Positions 29,481 to 40,905 of a stretch of DNA of 64,000 nt are shown here, piece after piece. The stretch spans positions 24,703,615-24,767,614 of the forward strand of contig OW203723.1 of the NCBI GenBank assembly GCA_934045075.1, written 5' to 3'. A model generated the notes under the pieces. The model was not told the origin of the DNA. It worked only from the letters and a program-made list of their open reading frames with translations, and did not search any database. The first letter of the stretch is position 1, and each line of letters begins with the position of its first letter. The stretch comes from Yponomeuta sedellus (Eukaryota; Arthropoda; Insecta; Lepidoptera; Yponomeutidae). A program made the position numbers and the translations under genes.

Positions 29481-30110
29481 TCTTTACCTTATCTAAACAC
29501 TCTGAATCTCTACACTTGCAAACACTCTAACAAGTGTCCGTAGTAACCTAAACATAATTTGTTCTTTTTCTCATTTAATACCACTCGATTTACGCTTCTA
29601 AACTTTCGCTCTCTAGCTTAAGGAAAAATTAGGCGTTTCCCTCGGTTCGATGTTCACTCGAGTGATCGTTCATTCTGTCTTTGAATACGTCTTTCACTTT
29701 GAATTAATCACCTAAACCCAGAATGAACGTTGAAAGTCGAATGAACTCATTAAAGAATATATCCGTCAGTGTTTGACTGGTTCAATTCGACATCTTTCTG
29801 TTTCGCACAATGAAAGGAGAGTGAAACGTCTAAACCACCGATTAGCTAATTGATTGGTCACCCATGAAATGCTTGGAGGTCTCAATCATTCTATCCACGA
29901 CCAATCAGCCACAAGCTCGCTGTTACATGCCTTGCATAACATGCATTCCTCCAAATTCTGTGAGCACTACATAATACAAGTTTCGCACCACGCGGTATCC
30001 ATTGTTCATGATTTGTGGTCTAAACGCAGAAGCTTGATTTCGCCTAACCCAACCTCTGCAAACGTCTACTTGTGAGGCCCTCTCGCAAGCGTCAGTAGCG
30101 AGTTCCCGTG
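29481..30110. other. Intergenic, nothing recognised
   Basis: No exon, RNA gene or recurrent repeat seen. Confidence 0.35.
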
Positions 30111-30144
30111 CGATCAGACCGTGACCGTGTTGCCCGCGGACAGG

Positions 30145-30249
30145 GTTCGGCGAGTGGGTGTCGCGGGCGGCGGTGCCGGCTTTGCTGCGGCGGCGGGTGT
30201 CGCTGCGCGAGCGCCGGGCGCGGGCCAGGACGCTGCGCCGCGCCATGGA
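30145..30249 (+). CDS. Candidate GC-rich exon of an unknown gene
   Basis: A strong donor (ATGGAG|GTGAGT) follows a GC-rich open segment. From a possible acceptor at 30144 (GCCCGCGGACAG) it reads FGEWVSRAAVPALLRRRVSL, RERRARARTLRRAME. The basic, helical sequence and the jump in GC resemble the real exons of the RPGRIP1L-like gene. The acceptor lacks a good pyrimidine tract, a TGA lies in frame just upstream, and no partner exons were found. It could instead be a 5' exon, a non-coding exon or a GC-rich repeat. Confidence 0.3.
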
Positions 30250-30382
30250 GGTGAGTTCAACACAATCACCACCTTGCCTCGCAGAAAACTTCGGGGTTTT
30301 TTCAAGACGCAGGGCCAACTTGCACCTCTTCTTATTTAAACAGCGTAACCTGGGTCTTAGTGTAATTATGTTTTTGTATAAT

Positions 30383-30662
30383 CGCTCGCTCGTAGTCCTG
30401 GCTACTTGAGTGATCTTAAACGATCACGTAGGTTAAGCAACACAGGGCGCGTTCAGTGCATGGATGCGTAAACCGTAGGTATATGACTAACGCTAGTGGC
30501 ATTATTCCGAGCGGTTCCGTGTCTTCGCAAGGCACGTTAAGCCGTTGGTGCCGGCTGTCGTTATTTGCGGCTTGATAACTTCTGACAGTAAGCCCATCCA
30601 CTGGTCTTGTAAGTCTTCACCAATCCGAACTTGCCATTCGTGGTGAGAATGGCCTAACTTTC
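30383..30662 (+). mobile_element. 5S-derived SINE with clear 5S head
   Basis: The head GATCACGTAGGTTAAGCAAC, ACAGGGCGCGTTCAGTGCAT, GGATGCGTAAACCGT is close to the middle of a 5S gene. The body is CTAACGCTAGTGGCAT, GGCACGTTAAGCCGTTGGTG. An internal deletion removes part of the CAGTCGTTAAGCC segment. Confidence 0.75.
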
Positions 30663-30704
30663 AACAATCTAACGTCAGGATTCAGATAGGATTTGGTGCG
30701 CATT

Positions 30705-30942
30705 CGATATCAACCCCTTGTATGTCCCCACTGCTGGTGCACAGGCTTCTTCCTGCATCGCAGGAAGGTTAGGTCATACTCCACCACGGGGGCCAAGTCC
30801 AGGTTGGCGGACGATTGTAAGACAGCGGCGGGCCTTACTGTCAGAAGTTATCGAGCCGCCCATAAGGCCTCTGACATGGCTTAACGACTGCCATTGCATG
30901 ACAGCCGGCACCAACGGCTTAACGTGCCTTGCGAAGCACATC
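30705..30942 (-). mobile_element. 5S-derived SINE, body, reverse orientation
   Basis: CAACCCCTTGTATGTCCCCA, TTCCTGCATCGCAGGAAGGT, GAGCCGCCCATAAGGCCTCT, ACGTGCCTTGCGAAGCACAT. Lies 43 bp from an opposite-facing copy (30383-30662). Confidence 0.7.
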
Positions 30943-31215
30943 GTAATATAATGCTGCACTCCAGAACCAAAATTGTCGATATTGGAGCTGCAACCTATAA
31001 GCTGAAGTGAAATTGGGCGGGCCACCTAAGCCGTATGGGCCCAGAGAGGTGGGCGAAAATCGTCACTGAGTTCCGCGCGATGGATGTCGCAAACGTGGCC
31101 AACCCAAACGGAGATGGCGGGTCGACATCACGACCTTTTTTGCCAGGCTGGCAGGAGGTGGCCATCAACAGGGAGGAGTGGAAAGCTAGGCCCAGCGGTG
31201 GAACACAATAGAGTC
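30943..31215 (+). pseudogene. RTE-like LINE, C-terminal remnant
   Basis: Reads NWAGHLSRMGPERWAKIVTE, FRAMDVANVANPNGDGGS, then after a frame change INREEWKARPSGGTQ. It is the same C-terminal region as 15700-15945. A stop (TGA) lies in the codons just before NWAGH. Confidence 0.75.
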
Positions 31216-32315
31216 TACAAAAAAAGAATAAACCTTCAACCAAAAACCTTTATTTGCACAGAAATGATGAAAATTTATTTGCACAGAAACTGGAACGTTT
31301 GGGCTATTATTAACGTCAGTTACGTTTAGTAAAAAAAAATCTTTTTACGGAATTTAACTAACGGTTTAATCACCACTACTCGCGGTTAGCTGAAACGGAA
31401 ACCGCTGTCAATGAAACACCAGTATATCTACGCAATTTATGGCCCATAGGAATGCGAATCAGTGTTCTTCATCCCACTTGTACCGAATTAGAGTTCCACA
31501 GGTTATGATGGACACTTGTATTGAATTCACGTTGTCTTAAATTTTATAAACACTTTCGTTTTATGTTTCTACGTATCATGTGCTAAAAATGAAGCTGAAT
31601 TGAATACTTACAGAGTTTTAGTTTTACGCATTGCAGTACCTTTCTACGATATGTCCAGTATGTTGCGATATTGTTTTTGATGACTATTAAATTTTTTTTT
31701 TCAAAACGATAAGTTAAAAATTTACATATCTCATGACGATTTCATGTGAATATTCACGCTGAAAATAATCAGCTGACATATCAGTTGCTTTCTTTTGTTT
31801 CTGGTTAGGAAAGTAAATATAGGTAGCAAATAACATTTTTTTTTAAATTAGGACGCAATAATTCCTGGTGTGCATACAATAAAGAATATTCTATTTTTGT
31901 ATCTATGTATTCTATGTTTTGTTTTTTGTACCTTGTTTGCTAAGATAGGAAAGAATAGGAGGTCCTCTCCATCTGGTCTATTCATCACTATTGTGTCCTA
32001 ATCAAAGAGACCTAAACAATAACATAGTACAGTACAATCGGCAATCTTATTCAATAAAAAGTTGGTTCCTGTTCATTCGTGTTTCTTCAGGTAAGGTACA
32101 AAATTTCATAGTTTGAATAACTTAATGTAGCTAGCCACATATAATTACTCTGTTGCCAGTATCCATCTCCTACATTGCCAAGTCATATTTAGACATCCAA
32201 ATGTAGCGAATCTTCTAATCTCATTAGTTCTTGGTCATGGTAGTGACGTCATATGATTACATCTAGCATTGACAGTATTTCTTGATGACACGCAATCTTC
32301 GCACATACCTAGTTG
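31216..32315. other. Intergenic AT-rich DNA
   Basis: 31855-31915 (GTGTGCATACAATAAAGAAT, ATTCTATTTTTGTATC) resembles LINE tail-A. Otherwise nothing recognised. Confidence 0.35.
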
Positions 32316-32319
32316 TAGT

Positions 32320-32396
32320 GAACAGGTCTAATTGCGATTATTTATTAGGTTAAACGTAATTACCTCAATTCCCGATGTTTCGGCGACTTTGCAGCA
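32320..32396 (+). mobile_element. Repeat-G fragment
   Basis: GTCTAATTGCGATTATTTAT, ACGTAATTACCTCAATTCCC, GATGTTTCGGCGACTTTGCA; a shorter copy of 28590-28712. Confidence 0.55.
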
Positions 32397-32494
32397 TCAT
32401 ATTCCCAAGAGATCCAACATCTGCTTTTTTCACATGACTACAACAAGTCATTTATTACGTGAATGGGTGAACGAAATACTTATCCATCTGGCGG

Positions 32495-32722
32495 CCAAGT
32501 CAGAAGTTTTGCCTTAAGGCCTCTGACTTGGCTTAACGACTCCCATCTTTCAACGGCAGCCGGCACCAACTGCTTAACGTGCCTTGCAAAGCGCGGAGCC
32601 GCTCGGAAAATGCTACCAGAGTTAGTCACTGACGGTCATCCATCCATGCACTGACCGCGCCCTGTATTGCTTAACCTTTGGGATCGGTTTTAAGATCACT
32701 CAGGCAGCCAGGGCTACTAGCG
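32495..32722 (-). mobile_element. 5S-derived SINE with head, reverse orientation
   Basis: AAGGCCTCTGACTTGGCTTA, GTGCCTTGCAAAGCGCGGAG, TCCATGCACTGACCGCGCCC, TGTATTGCTTAACCTTTGGG, ATCACTCAGGCAGCC. Confidence 0.7.
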
Positions 32723-32744
32723 ATTATAAAAAAAAACATAATTA

Positions 32745-32818
32745 CACTAAAACACTCCTAGAGGCGTTTATTCTGTGGTTACGTTTTTTCCTTGTGAAAG
32801 GCACCACAGACTATATTA
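32745..32818. repeat. Small degenerate TIR element
   Basis: TTCTGTGGTTACG and AGGCACCACAGACTATA are partly inverted. AACACTCCTAGAGGCGTTT recurs inverted near 28950. Probably a short MITE related to 13565-13665 and 28855-28980. Confidence 0.4.
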
Positions 32819-32839
32819 GTGAGCTATGTTCGAGTGTTT

Positions 32840-33035
32840 TAAGCAGGTATTCCTCACGATGTTTTGCTTCACCTTTAGCGGGTGGTATTGCTACTACAAG
32901 CAATTCACAAATGTGCGTAACTTAGAAAACAATGCCCTTGATCGGTACATAGGTACCGGGATTAGAACTCATAACCTGCTGAATGTGAGGCTGGCGTTCT
33001 ACCGCTGCGCTACCATCACTACATTATTACAAAGT
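32840..33035 (-). mobile_element. SINE-C, tRNA-like half, reverse orientation
   Basis: TTCCTCACGATGTTTTGCTT, GGGTGGTATTGCTACTAC-type spacing, ACCGGGATTAGAACTCATAA, GGCGTTCTACCGCTGCGCTA. The last two match B and A boxes in reverse. Confidence 0.6.
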
Positions 33036-33580
33036 GAATTAATACTTGAGTTAGTATTAATATTTAGATGAAATTGGCGTCCGATCATTGCTCTTATCGT
33101 CGTCATATCTATCAATTTTCACATTCACTTTCATCAATTGACGACTCGCCTGGTGATGACCGTCCTCAACAACACAATTACTCTCTGCATTCTATTTCAG
33201 TCCCGCTCATTGCATTATAATTATCCACCGACGCCAATGCATCCGCTATTGAAACAATTCAATCCGATTGCCAATACATAAATCACCAACAATACCACTA
33301 GTCCGCTCGGCGTCTAACTAATTCTTTGCCGTCGGCTGCGCAGAAGGGGCGTGGAAATACGCGTAATACTTATCATCCCGTCTATTCAAAAAGGACGACT
33401 TGGTTCGTCCATCATAGACCTCGTCTTCACAGTCGGGTTAGACAGAGGTCAAGAGTGGGCCCATTCCTTATATAAAAGGGACATTAATTATAATGCCCAC
33501 ACAGAAGGGACAAGGCTAGAGGACGCGATTTCTATAATTTCGCCGTTTTGACGTCATCTGGCGAAAAAGCCAGCGTCATT
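33036..33580. other. Intergenic, nothing recognised
   Basis: No gene or recurrent repeat seen. Confidence 0.35.
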
Positions 33581-33582
33581 AT

Positions 33583-33790
33583 TGGCGGCCTCTGTAGCGC
33601 AGCGGTAGTGCAACTGCTTACTATGCGAGAGGTCCCGAGTTCGAACCCCGGCTGGGGACGGCTGGGGACAAAAAAACCTCAGGTCTGTTTACATGTTTGT
33701 GATATCGTTGTTTCTGGTTCCCACGACACAGGCTATCCTAGTGTGGGGCCAGAAGCAATGTATTTGCCTGTAGGTATCTAAAAATGTTAT
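33583..33790 (+). mobile_element. SINE-B with complete tRNA-like head
   Basis: GGCCTCTGTAGCGCAGCGGT (A box), GAGAGGTCCCGAGTTCGAAC (B box), then CCCCGGCTGGGGAC, which is partly duplicated. The body is TTGTTTCTGGTTCCCACGAC, AGGCTATCCTAGTGTGGGGC, CAGAAGCAATGTATTTGCC. Best copy of the family in the window. Confidence 0.75.
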
Positions 33791-34124
33791 TATCAAGCGG
33801 AATGTGCGGCAGCAACAATAGCATTCTGAACGCGATTGCATCGCAGTTGGATAATTCACTGATGTGGATTCTAATTAAACGCACCAAGTCACTGTTAGAT
33901 AATAAATACTAACCATAGGCTAATTTCTATATTTACTGCTACTAGCAAACACTGGAACATGTTGTCTGTAAAGAAAATGAAATAAATATACAACGTTTTG
34001 CGTCTTTTTCGCGCCCCCACCGTCCCACTTTTTTTTTATTTAAAGAAATGGTTGCACAGACTTACTTCCCTATGGTGTGACCGCTGCTGGCTTAAAAGCT
34101 TGAATCATTCTGTTCACGTTGGTG

Positions 34125-34435
34125 CATTACCAACCCATTAAGTCCCCACCGAGGGGCACGGGTTTCTTCCCTGAGGAAGGTATAGGCCATACCCCACCAC
34201 GGGGGCCAAGTCCAGATTGGTGGAGGCTTGCAAGACTAGTGGCTGGTCTTACTGTCAGAACTTTCCAAACCGCCCCCCGAGGCCTCTGACTTGGCTTTAT
34301 GACTGTCATCTATCGAAGGCAGCTGGCACTAGAAAAAAAAACATTAGCGTTAGTCATAGTCGGTCATCCATCCTTGCACTGAACGCGACCTATATTGCTT
34401 AACCTTCGTGATCGTTTGAAATCACGGGCTGCTGA
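34125..34435 (-). mobile_element. 5S-derived SINE, variant sub-family
   Basis: CCAACCCATTAAGTCCCCAC, CCTGAGGAAGGTATAGGCCA, TTGGTGGAGGCTTGCAAGAC, CCATCCTTGCACTGAACGCG, ATTGCTTAACCTTCGTGATC. The 5S head is present in eroded form at the right end. Confidence 0.7.
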
Positions 34436-36235
34436 CAATTTTAATTTTGGAACTTCGGTTTCTATTTGCATCTGATGCGAGACTAGCGACATCTATCGAA
34501 ATTTCTGAAAACTTTCACGATTCCGTTTCAGACGAATGAAAGCTGCGTTGAAAAACGTCCGAGTATTTCGGGAACTAATTCGATCTGCGAGACTGAAGAA
34601 TTTAGTTTTGGCGTGCGCCGGTAGATGGCGGTGACTGTAGTATTCCTTTCTTTTTGTACAAAAGCTGTGTGACTATTGTTTAAACATCTTTTTTTAAACG
34701 CTTTTTACAAAGACTGGAAATAAGCTATGTTTGCTTAAATAACCTTTTTTAAGTTGGTAGCGAACTATCTAAATTACATTAGTTTGGTTTTGAAAGAGTA
34801 TAATTTTCTACAGGAAAGCTCTAAAATAACTTCATCATATATCGGCATGTGGCTTGACTGTACACGTCGGGCAGTCGGAAAGTCTATCTATACGCGTCAT
34901 TACATACATCGCTAAAGAATAGGTTTTTTCGCCACCTCCCGCGCGTCTATTCATAACCCCCAGGGCCTATTTCTGTCCCAGACCATCGGCAGTTTGAACA
35001 CTTAGGCATAATATGCTACTTCTGATTGGTAAAATACTAAAATATTACGTAAAACTGACGTTCATGTTAACGCCTCATTGATGATACTGTTAAATAAAAT
35101 AGCTAAGTTATTTTTGACTTCGCTACCCTTAGGAATTGCGAAAATTTGTCTTTGGTCTCCCTCGGTGTTGTTTTGCTTCTCGCCTCGCACAATGGTCAAG
35201 TGGCGATGGCGTCACTTGAGACTCGAAATTTGTTCCAATAATGTCGATCTTCATCCGAATTCTGGCAATAATATTTGGTGCTATATCCACGACCTTGATC
35301 CCTAGCTTGTCTCAGTAGTTCTTTGTGTTACGTGCTACTTTGAATTCGTCGATTTCCTGCTTTGTAAGCGCAGATTTTGGCCCCGTACTTGATTTTAGCC
35401 AGAACACCGTGGTAGAAAACCTTGATCTTCAGGCGCTCGTTTCGCGAAAGCCAGTTAGTGGAATAACGGGCAAAAACCGGACAGTGGTCAGTCGGTAGAC
35501 CAACAGTCCCCTTTAAGACCGATGTACCTTATGCCTAACAGCACTAAGTAGCGCTATGTATGACTAGACATAGTACGAACTTGTCGGATAGCTAGTTCGA
35601 CGTACAGCGATATAGGTTTGAAAAGAGACTACAGTTTCATGGACATACTGAATGATAGTTCGTTCAACAGCTATTAGTCCTATAATATTCGCAGACAGTA
35701 AGATCATTTTAAATAATTTTTAAAAATTTATTTATTGAAAACGATCATTTATTTCGGCAAAACGAAACTTATGCTGACGAATATTTAGACAAATCTAAAT
35801 AGACTACTAGTGACACCGTTCTAGGCATAGAGAGAATTGAGCAATTTGCTAAATACATAAACAACTTCCTAGGCATAAAGCGAAAAAATATGACATTTAG
35901 GCAAAACGCGATTTAGTCCTTTAACGCAAAGGTACATCAGGTATGTAGGTACTGTTGGTAAGTCTGAGAAGCACTCGTGGATGCGGATGGCCGATGTGAA
36001 GGATGGCCTGACGGGCAAAGACCTTTATCCAGCAGCGGGCTGGAGTGGGCGGATATTGATGATTTGACTTTGATTTGTTTGTCGAAGAAGTTTATTCAAA
36101 TAAAAATACAGAAGTTAGCTAAATAAAGGTTCTTTTAATCCCAAGAGCTCGAAGATGGTCTTAAATATACATTTACCAGTATGTACCCTTTGGGTTTGCG
36201 TGTAGCTTAATAAGGATAAGGATAACTTCCACATA
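34436..36235. other. Intergenic, nothing recognised
   Basis: About 1.8 kb. Open segments are short and lack domains. 35935-36070 (GATGGCCTGACGGGCAAAGA, CCTTTATCCAGCAGCGGGCTGG broken up) resembles a LINE 3' end. Confidence 0.35.
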
Positions 36236-36325
36236 GCACAATCACTCGACCTGGTCCCAAACTAGGATACCCTGTACTATGGTAACCAGGCAAGGACGTC
36301 ACAAACGATCATCGTGAATGTTCAT
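36236..36325 (-). mobile_element. SINE-B-like tail fragment
   Basis: GGTCCCAAACTAGGATACCC, TGTACTATGGTAACCAGGCA, AGGACGTCACAAACGATCAT. A diverged relative of the SINE-B tail, also seen at 63810-63880. Confidence 0.5.
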
Positions 36326-37630
36326 CGGATAAAAATCACCAGCTCTTATATGTTACACCACAGATTCTGTTACATTTATAGTATATCAGTGGTGAGGAAT
36401 TCTGTTTTATTTTAAAACGACTACAGCACCGGATTCCCGTTGATTCCGCCCACAAGACCAGTTACTTCGCACGTGGGATCTCCCTGATATCGGACTGAAT
36501 GATTGAGTCGTGCCTTTTCGTAGATTTACCATAGAAAAAATCCAACCAAAAGGTGATTTTGTTATAACATCTACAATACTCGTAGTTTTTGTATAGCACC
36601 CGCTCTTGCTAACATTTGTTTTAGCCGAGGTTCACGAAGGGAAACTACTAAATTGATAACTGTTTTACGTAACATCTATGTTCGTGTCTCACTGCTGGGC
36701 AAAGTCCTCCCCCAATTCAGTCCAGTGTTTTCTGGATGACTGATAAAGTGATAACGCTACCAAAAACACTATGAAATGGTAGATGTGCAGGTAATGACTT
36801 CAACACAAATATAGTTCAAGGGAAAGAGGCTTGTCAGAATTGTAGCAAATCGCTAACCCTGTATGTTTACCCCTCTGGAATACAGGCGTGAGGTTACGCA
36901 TGTACAAAGTATTGGTCAAATTGAATTGCGATAATATTATTTCGTAGACAATGGCGTTTGACCCATCCTACGCTTTCCGGGTCGCTCTATGCTACCAAAT
37001 CGCTTGCTGAATTTACCTCCTTTCCTGTAGAAAAAGATAAATTCAAGTGGACCTTCTGCCTAAATATTCTGTTATTGTGCACGCGATTCAGAACACACTG
37101 GAAGATGAGTCTTCGCTAATTCGGGATTGATCTTCAAAGACATTTGGAGAGTTACACCGATTTGTGTTTTTCTGGCGTTTTGATGGCTATGGTCGATGTC
37201 CTCAGTTATCTTGAAAGTGTCAGGTGTTGGGTAAAAATGTTGTAGGGAATATCTTCAAAAATCCATCAGCCTCTTTGAAACGGCTACTAATAAACTGTTT
37301 AAAGATTATGTAAAGGGGCAGAATATATTTGGATTTGGGAAGCCCCATTCGAATAGAATCAAGACTATTTGCCGCCCCGCCCTGTCCCAACCAAGTGGTC
37401 TAGTGAATAAATGAATTGCGCAAACTTATTCCTACAACAGAAATATCTAGGGGCATTTCCCTAATGTGAACAAACAAATTGTCTTCATCGAATTTTCTAG
37501 ACGCACAAACGGAATAAGGGCTTTAGTTTTGGGAACGCGTAGAACGCTTATTGTTTGAGGTGCAATTTTTCGTCTCGTTTCATTCCATGCAAAGTAGGCT
37601 CTTAGCATGCTAATGATGATGGTGATATCA
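36326..37630. other. Intergenic, nothing recognised
   Basis: 36665-36720 (CGTGTCTCACTGCTGGGCAA) is a LINE 3'-end motif. 36845-36898 (CCTCTGGAATACAGGCGTGA, GGTTACGCATGTA) belongs to the RRACMQRLMNV LINE. No gene. Confidence 0.35.
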
Positions 37631-37632
37631 AC

Positions 37633-37702
37633 CCTTTGTATGCCACCACTGCTAAGGCACGGGCCTCTTCCTGCATCGCAGAAAGGTTAGGCCATACTCA
37701 AG
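37633..37702 (-). mobile_element. 5S-derived SINE, terminal fragment
   Basis: CAACCCTTTGTATGCCACCA, TTCCTGCATCGCAGAAAGGT, TAGGCCATACTC. Confidence 0.6.
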
Positions 37703-38635
37703 GATGTTTCTACTCCACCACCCTAAAACAATAATGTTAAACGAGGTATGGAAAATAGAGTAGAGAGTAGAGGCTTGACAGAGTAGAGACTGTTCTGTAT
37801 AACACAGAAATTTTCTTTTTGTTCTCCATACGCTGTAACCGATTTACCACTTGTTCATTACCTTTCCAATGTTTTACGAACTACCCTCCTGCGTTTAGCA
37901 AAGTCCACTTGCTCTAACAAGCAATGTACTGTAAGCAAAATATCTGTCCCACTGCAAGTCGCAAGCTTTCATTCAAAAAGATAGAGTATGGGCATAATCA
38001 CCACGCGAGCCCACTACGAACTGGCAATTTCAAGCCTTGAGATTCCTTTATACAGTAGCCTATATGGTCACCATAAACACAAAATTTGTTCATGATGTTT
38101 TCCTACACGGATAGCAAGTGTTATTACTTTGAAACATTCAACAATGCACGTAATTTGTGTACCAGGCTCTCACGTGTATGAGGCACTAGTACTACTGTTG
38201 CTAGAACCAACGAATGAATCCAAAAATAATAACAACATTACCTGTCCGATGTTCTAGAAATTACCCTCCAGCGTTTGTCATCACCGCACTCCAGAAAGCA
38301 CAGGCCCACTCGGAGTTCCGAGAAGCGTTGTGTATTATTACAACGGGTTAGGGTAACCGAGTCTCCGCGTCCGTGAACTAGTTGGATCACCTAATAATAC
38401 GCGAGTGGCTGGATGGAAGCGTGTGAGACAAGTGGCAACAGGGTTCCGTAGCCATCGTGTCTTCAATCACCTCATGCTCAGAAAAAATGCTGCTGAAACT
38501 GAATCTAACGGAGCAGATTGGATAGCACTATTGCAGAGCTTAAAGTATTTTATAATTTAACTTTCACACAGGACAATCACTATTTTACAAGAGACTTCTA
38601 TTGAATTTCACGGTAAACTTAAACTTATACCTAAG
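37703..38635. other. Intergenic with SINE-C debris
   Basis: 37975-38190 has weak SINE-C similarity in reverse (ATGGGCATAATCACCACGCG, GATGTTTTCCTACACGG). No gene seen. Confidence 0.35.
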
Positions 38636-38639
38636 ATGT

Positions 38640-38940
38640 GTTTGATATGAAACGACTGATTAATGTTGATGAAGCGAAAGTTGTTAGTCAGATTCGTGGC
38701 AAGTAGCAAGCCTAGTCTCTGCCTGCCCATCGGGAAAACAATTCTGAGTTTATGTCACAGTTCGGCATTGAGATAGTGTTGGTCCAGTGTCTTCATAAGA
38801 TGCTTCTCAGACAGTTGTTAATGGTAACCTGGACAGAGACAAATGAAAAGACCTTGTGTCAGCCCCAGACTCCACGGAGGAGTAAACGAACCAACAGACT
38901 TCACGGAGGAGTAAAGGAACCAAAGAAGAAGATGTAGTGT
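38640..38940 (+). pseudogene. LINE C-terminal fragments
   Basis: 38655-38735 carries TGATGAAGCGAAAGTTGTTA and GTCTCTGCCTGCCCATC (RRACMQRLMNV family). 38835-38890 reads DRDK, a stop, KDLVSAPDSTEE, which matches the RTE-like C-terminus at 44536-44610. Both are decayed. Confidence 0.5.
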
Positions 38941-39500
38941 ATTTGACAGAATATTGCAAAGCTCAAAATTCCAGATCTGTTGATGTACAAATCCTCAGCG
39001 ATAGGTACAACATTTCGTGCACTTTATCTAACTGATTCTTTTCTCTTGTGTTTTTTCAATCCAAATTTATTTGCCTTTGGAACCCTAATACTGACGTTAT
39101 GTCAGCGAAAGTTGCTTGAGACAAAAAGCGAGTACGAAGTTGTGTAATAGTCTTTAATGTTACAGAGATTAATGGACGAATAAATCGCCCCAGAGAAGAA
39201 TAATTGAAGTAAAAAGAAACACTTTCTGTTCTCTATATTTTACTCCGCTTTTTTGCGTCGACTACGTTCATCTCAGTGTACTTAGTTGAAAAGAAAAAGG
39301 TTAACACTTCAATAAATGTTTCATAATATTTCGCGTAATTTCTTCATGCCTAAAGTATACTTAAAACTCTTGCTACATACTAGACAGTATCAGTCTATAC
39401 TTTCTAAATGTGGTACTGGGGATGATGATTTGTAATTTGTACAAGCGATACATAGCAAACACTCATATTAAATGAGATAGAAATAGCTAAGTGTTATTAT
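38941..39500. other. Intergenic, nothing recognised
   Basis: AT-rich, no gene or repeat recognised. Confidence 0.35.
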
Positions 39501-39504
39501 TATG

Positions 39505-39655
39505 TTATCCCGGCTGGGAACAAAAAAAAACCCCAGGTCTTGGATGTTTACATGTTTGAGATGTCATTGTTTCTGGTTCTCACGACACAAGGTATCCTAG
39601 TGTGGGGCCAGAAGCAATGTATGTGCCAGTATGTAAATGTTATGTTATTATCCTA
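39505..39655 (+). mobile_element. SINE-B tail
   Basis: TTATCCCGGCTGGGAACAAA, CCCAGGTCTTGGATGTTTAC, ACAAGGTATCCTAGTGTGGG, GCCAGAAGCAATGTATGTGC. Nearly identical to 10490-10620. Confidence 0.7.
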
Positions 39656-39744
39656 CCACTTAGCTATTTCTTTAATTAGTCGGTGACAAAATCCGGTTAG
39701 GTAATAATATTGGCCTTTTTGCATCTACTTAATGAGCTGATCTA

Positions 39745-39925
39745 TACAGCGTCCAGTGGCATCTTCACTCACACTAGATGGGTGAAGGGACCACTCCGTC
39801 GCTATAGTGCCTGGGACATGGTTTTATAGATGGTGTGGGCTTGCCCAGCACCTATACCATCCTGAGAGCTTAGTCGGCCTAGCCCACAGGAAAGACTAGT
39901 CAATACGTGCGGAGCCAACCAAGCC
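39745..39925 (+). mobile_element. Repeat-D
   Basis: CAGCGTCCAGTGGCATCTTC, CACACTAGATGGGTGAAGGG, ACATGGTTTTATAGATGG, CCCAGCACCTATACCATCCT, GACTAGTCAATACGTGC. Longest copy of this family. Confidence 0.65.
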
Positions 39926-40065
39926 GCAGGTTTCCTCACGATGTTTTCCTTTACAGTTAGCGTGTGGTATTACGACTACAAATTCGCAAATGTACGTAAC
40001 TTTGAAATTAAACAAATTCATTGGTACATGCCCGCACTCGGGATCGAACCTGGGGAACCGCTTAA
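39926..40065 (-). mobile_element. SINE-C fragment fused to repeat-D
   Basis: GGTTTCCTCACGATGTTTTC, TTAGCGTGTGGTATTACGAC, TGCCCGCACTCGGGATCGAA. Repeat-D passes directly into it (as also at 17700-18060 in part), so D may be a member-specific part of one composite family. Confidence 0.55.
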
Positions 40066-40234
40066 GTAAGATAACACAATAATATGATCATTCAGGCTTA
40101 AACATAATAAAACATATGTTTGCCCTTACAGGCTGTGATGTACATACTCTTAACATTACAAAACCAAACCGTATTAGCACATAATTATGCAAGAAATTAA
40201 TGGAAAAAGCGGCCTTATGTATGTTCATACAATA

Positions 40235-40687
40235 GGCTATTTGACAGTGTGAAAAATAAAGTATTATTTATACATATTCGTAAAAAGAATATTTTTTTAA
40301 ACCGGCCTATGCCATTTTAACCGAAAAAAATCGAATGATTTAACCAAAAAATCAAGATAAAACTTTATCATTTCGTATCTGCATCAATTTTATTGAAAAC
40401 GGCCTGGATTGGTCGAATCTATTGTGACGTCACAATTCAACAACCTGTACTGTCATCGCTAGGGGCCAGTGCCATGTGTGAATTGAATTGTCAAATTGTG
40501 ACGTCACTAATTCCTGTGCGACGCCATATTGCCAAAGAGAGCGTTTTGGCGGCGTATTTTAAAAGTGAATTTTTGTTTGCTTTTCTATGAATAAATACGG
40601 GAAAGATTTTAGAATTATCACTTTCTGAAGGCTCATTTAACACTGACGAACATCTGAGATGGTTTTCAGAAACTTGTCAAATAGCCT
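40235..40687. mobile_element. MITE-7, about 453 bp, TA duplication
   Basis: The left end GGCTATTTGACA is mirrored by TGTCAAATAGCC on the right, both preceded or followed by TA. The interior is unusually GC-balanced around 40400-40560 (TTGTGACGTCACAATTC, TTGTGACGTCACTAATTC direct copies) and open for 65 codons without a recognised domain. Confidence 0.65.
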
Positions 40688-40816
40688 ATTTAAATTGGTT
40701 GGAGATGGATGAAATATGAAAATTAATAATACTGAAACGTAAGTTACAATAAACTGAAACTCGCTCACTTTTCCTTCAGCAACTCTCCATCGTGGGTTGC
40801 CTGGAAGAAATCGCTC

Positions 40817-40905
40817 TAAGCAATAAGGCCGCCAATTGTACTCTATCTTTGTAATTATGTTTTGTTTGTTTTTTACTGGTGTACAATAAAGAATATTCTT
40901 ATCTT
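40817..40905 (+). mobile_element. LINE tail-A
   Basis: AGCAATAAGGCCGCCAATTG, TTTTTTACTGGTGTACAATA, AAGAATATTCTTATCTTATC; same 3' end as 1-100. Confidence 0.65.
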
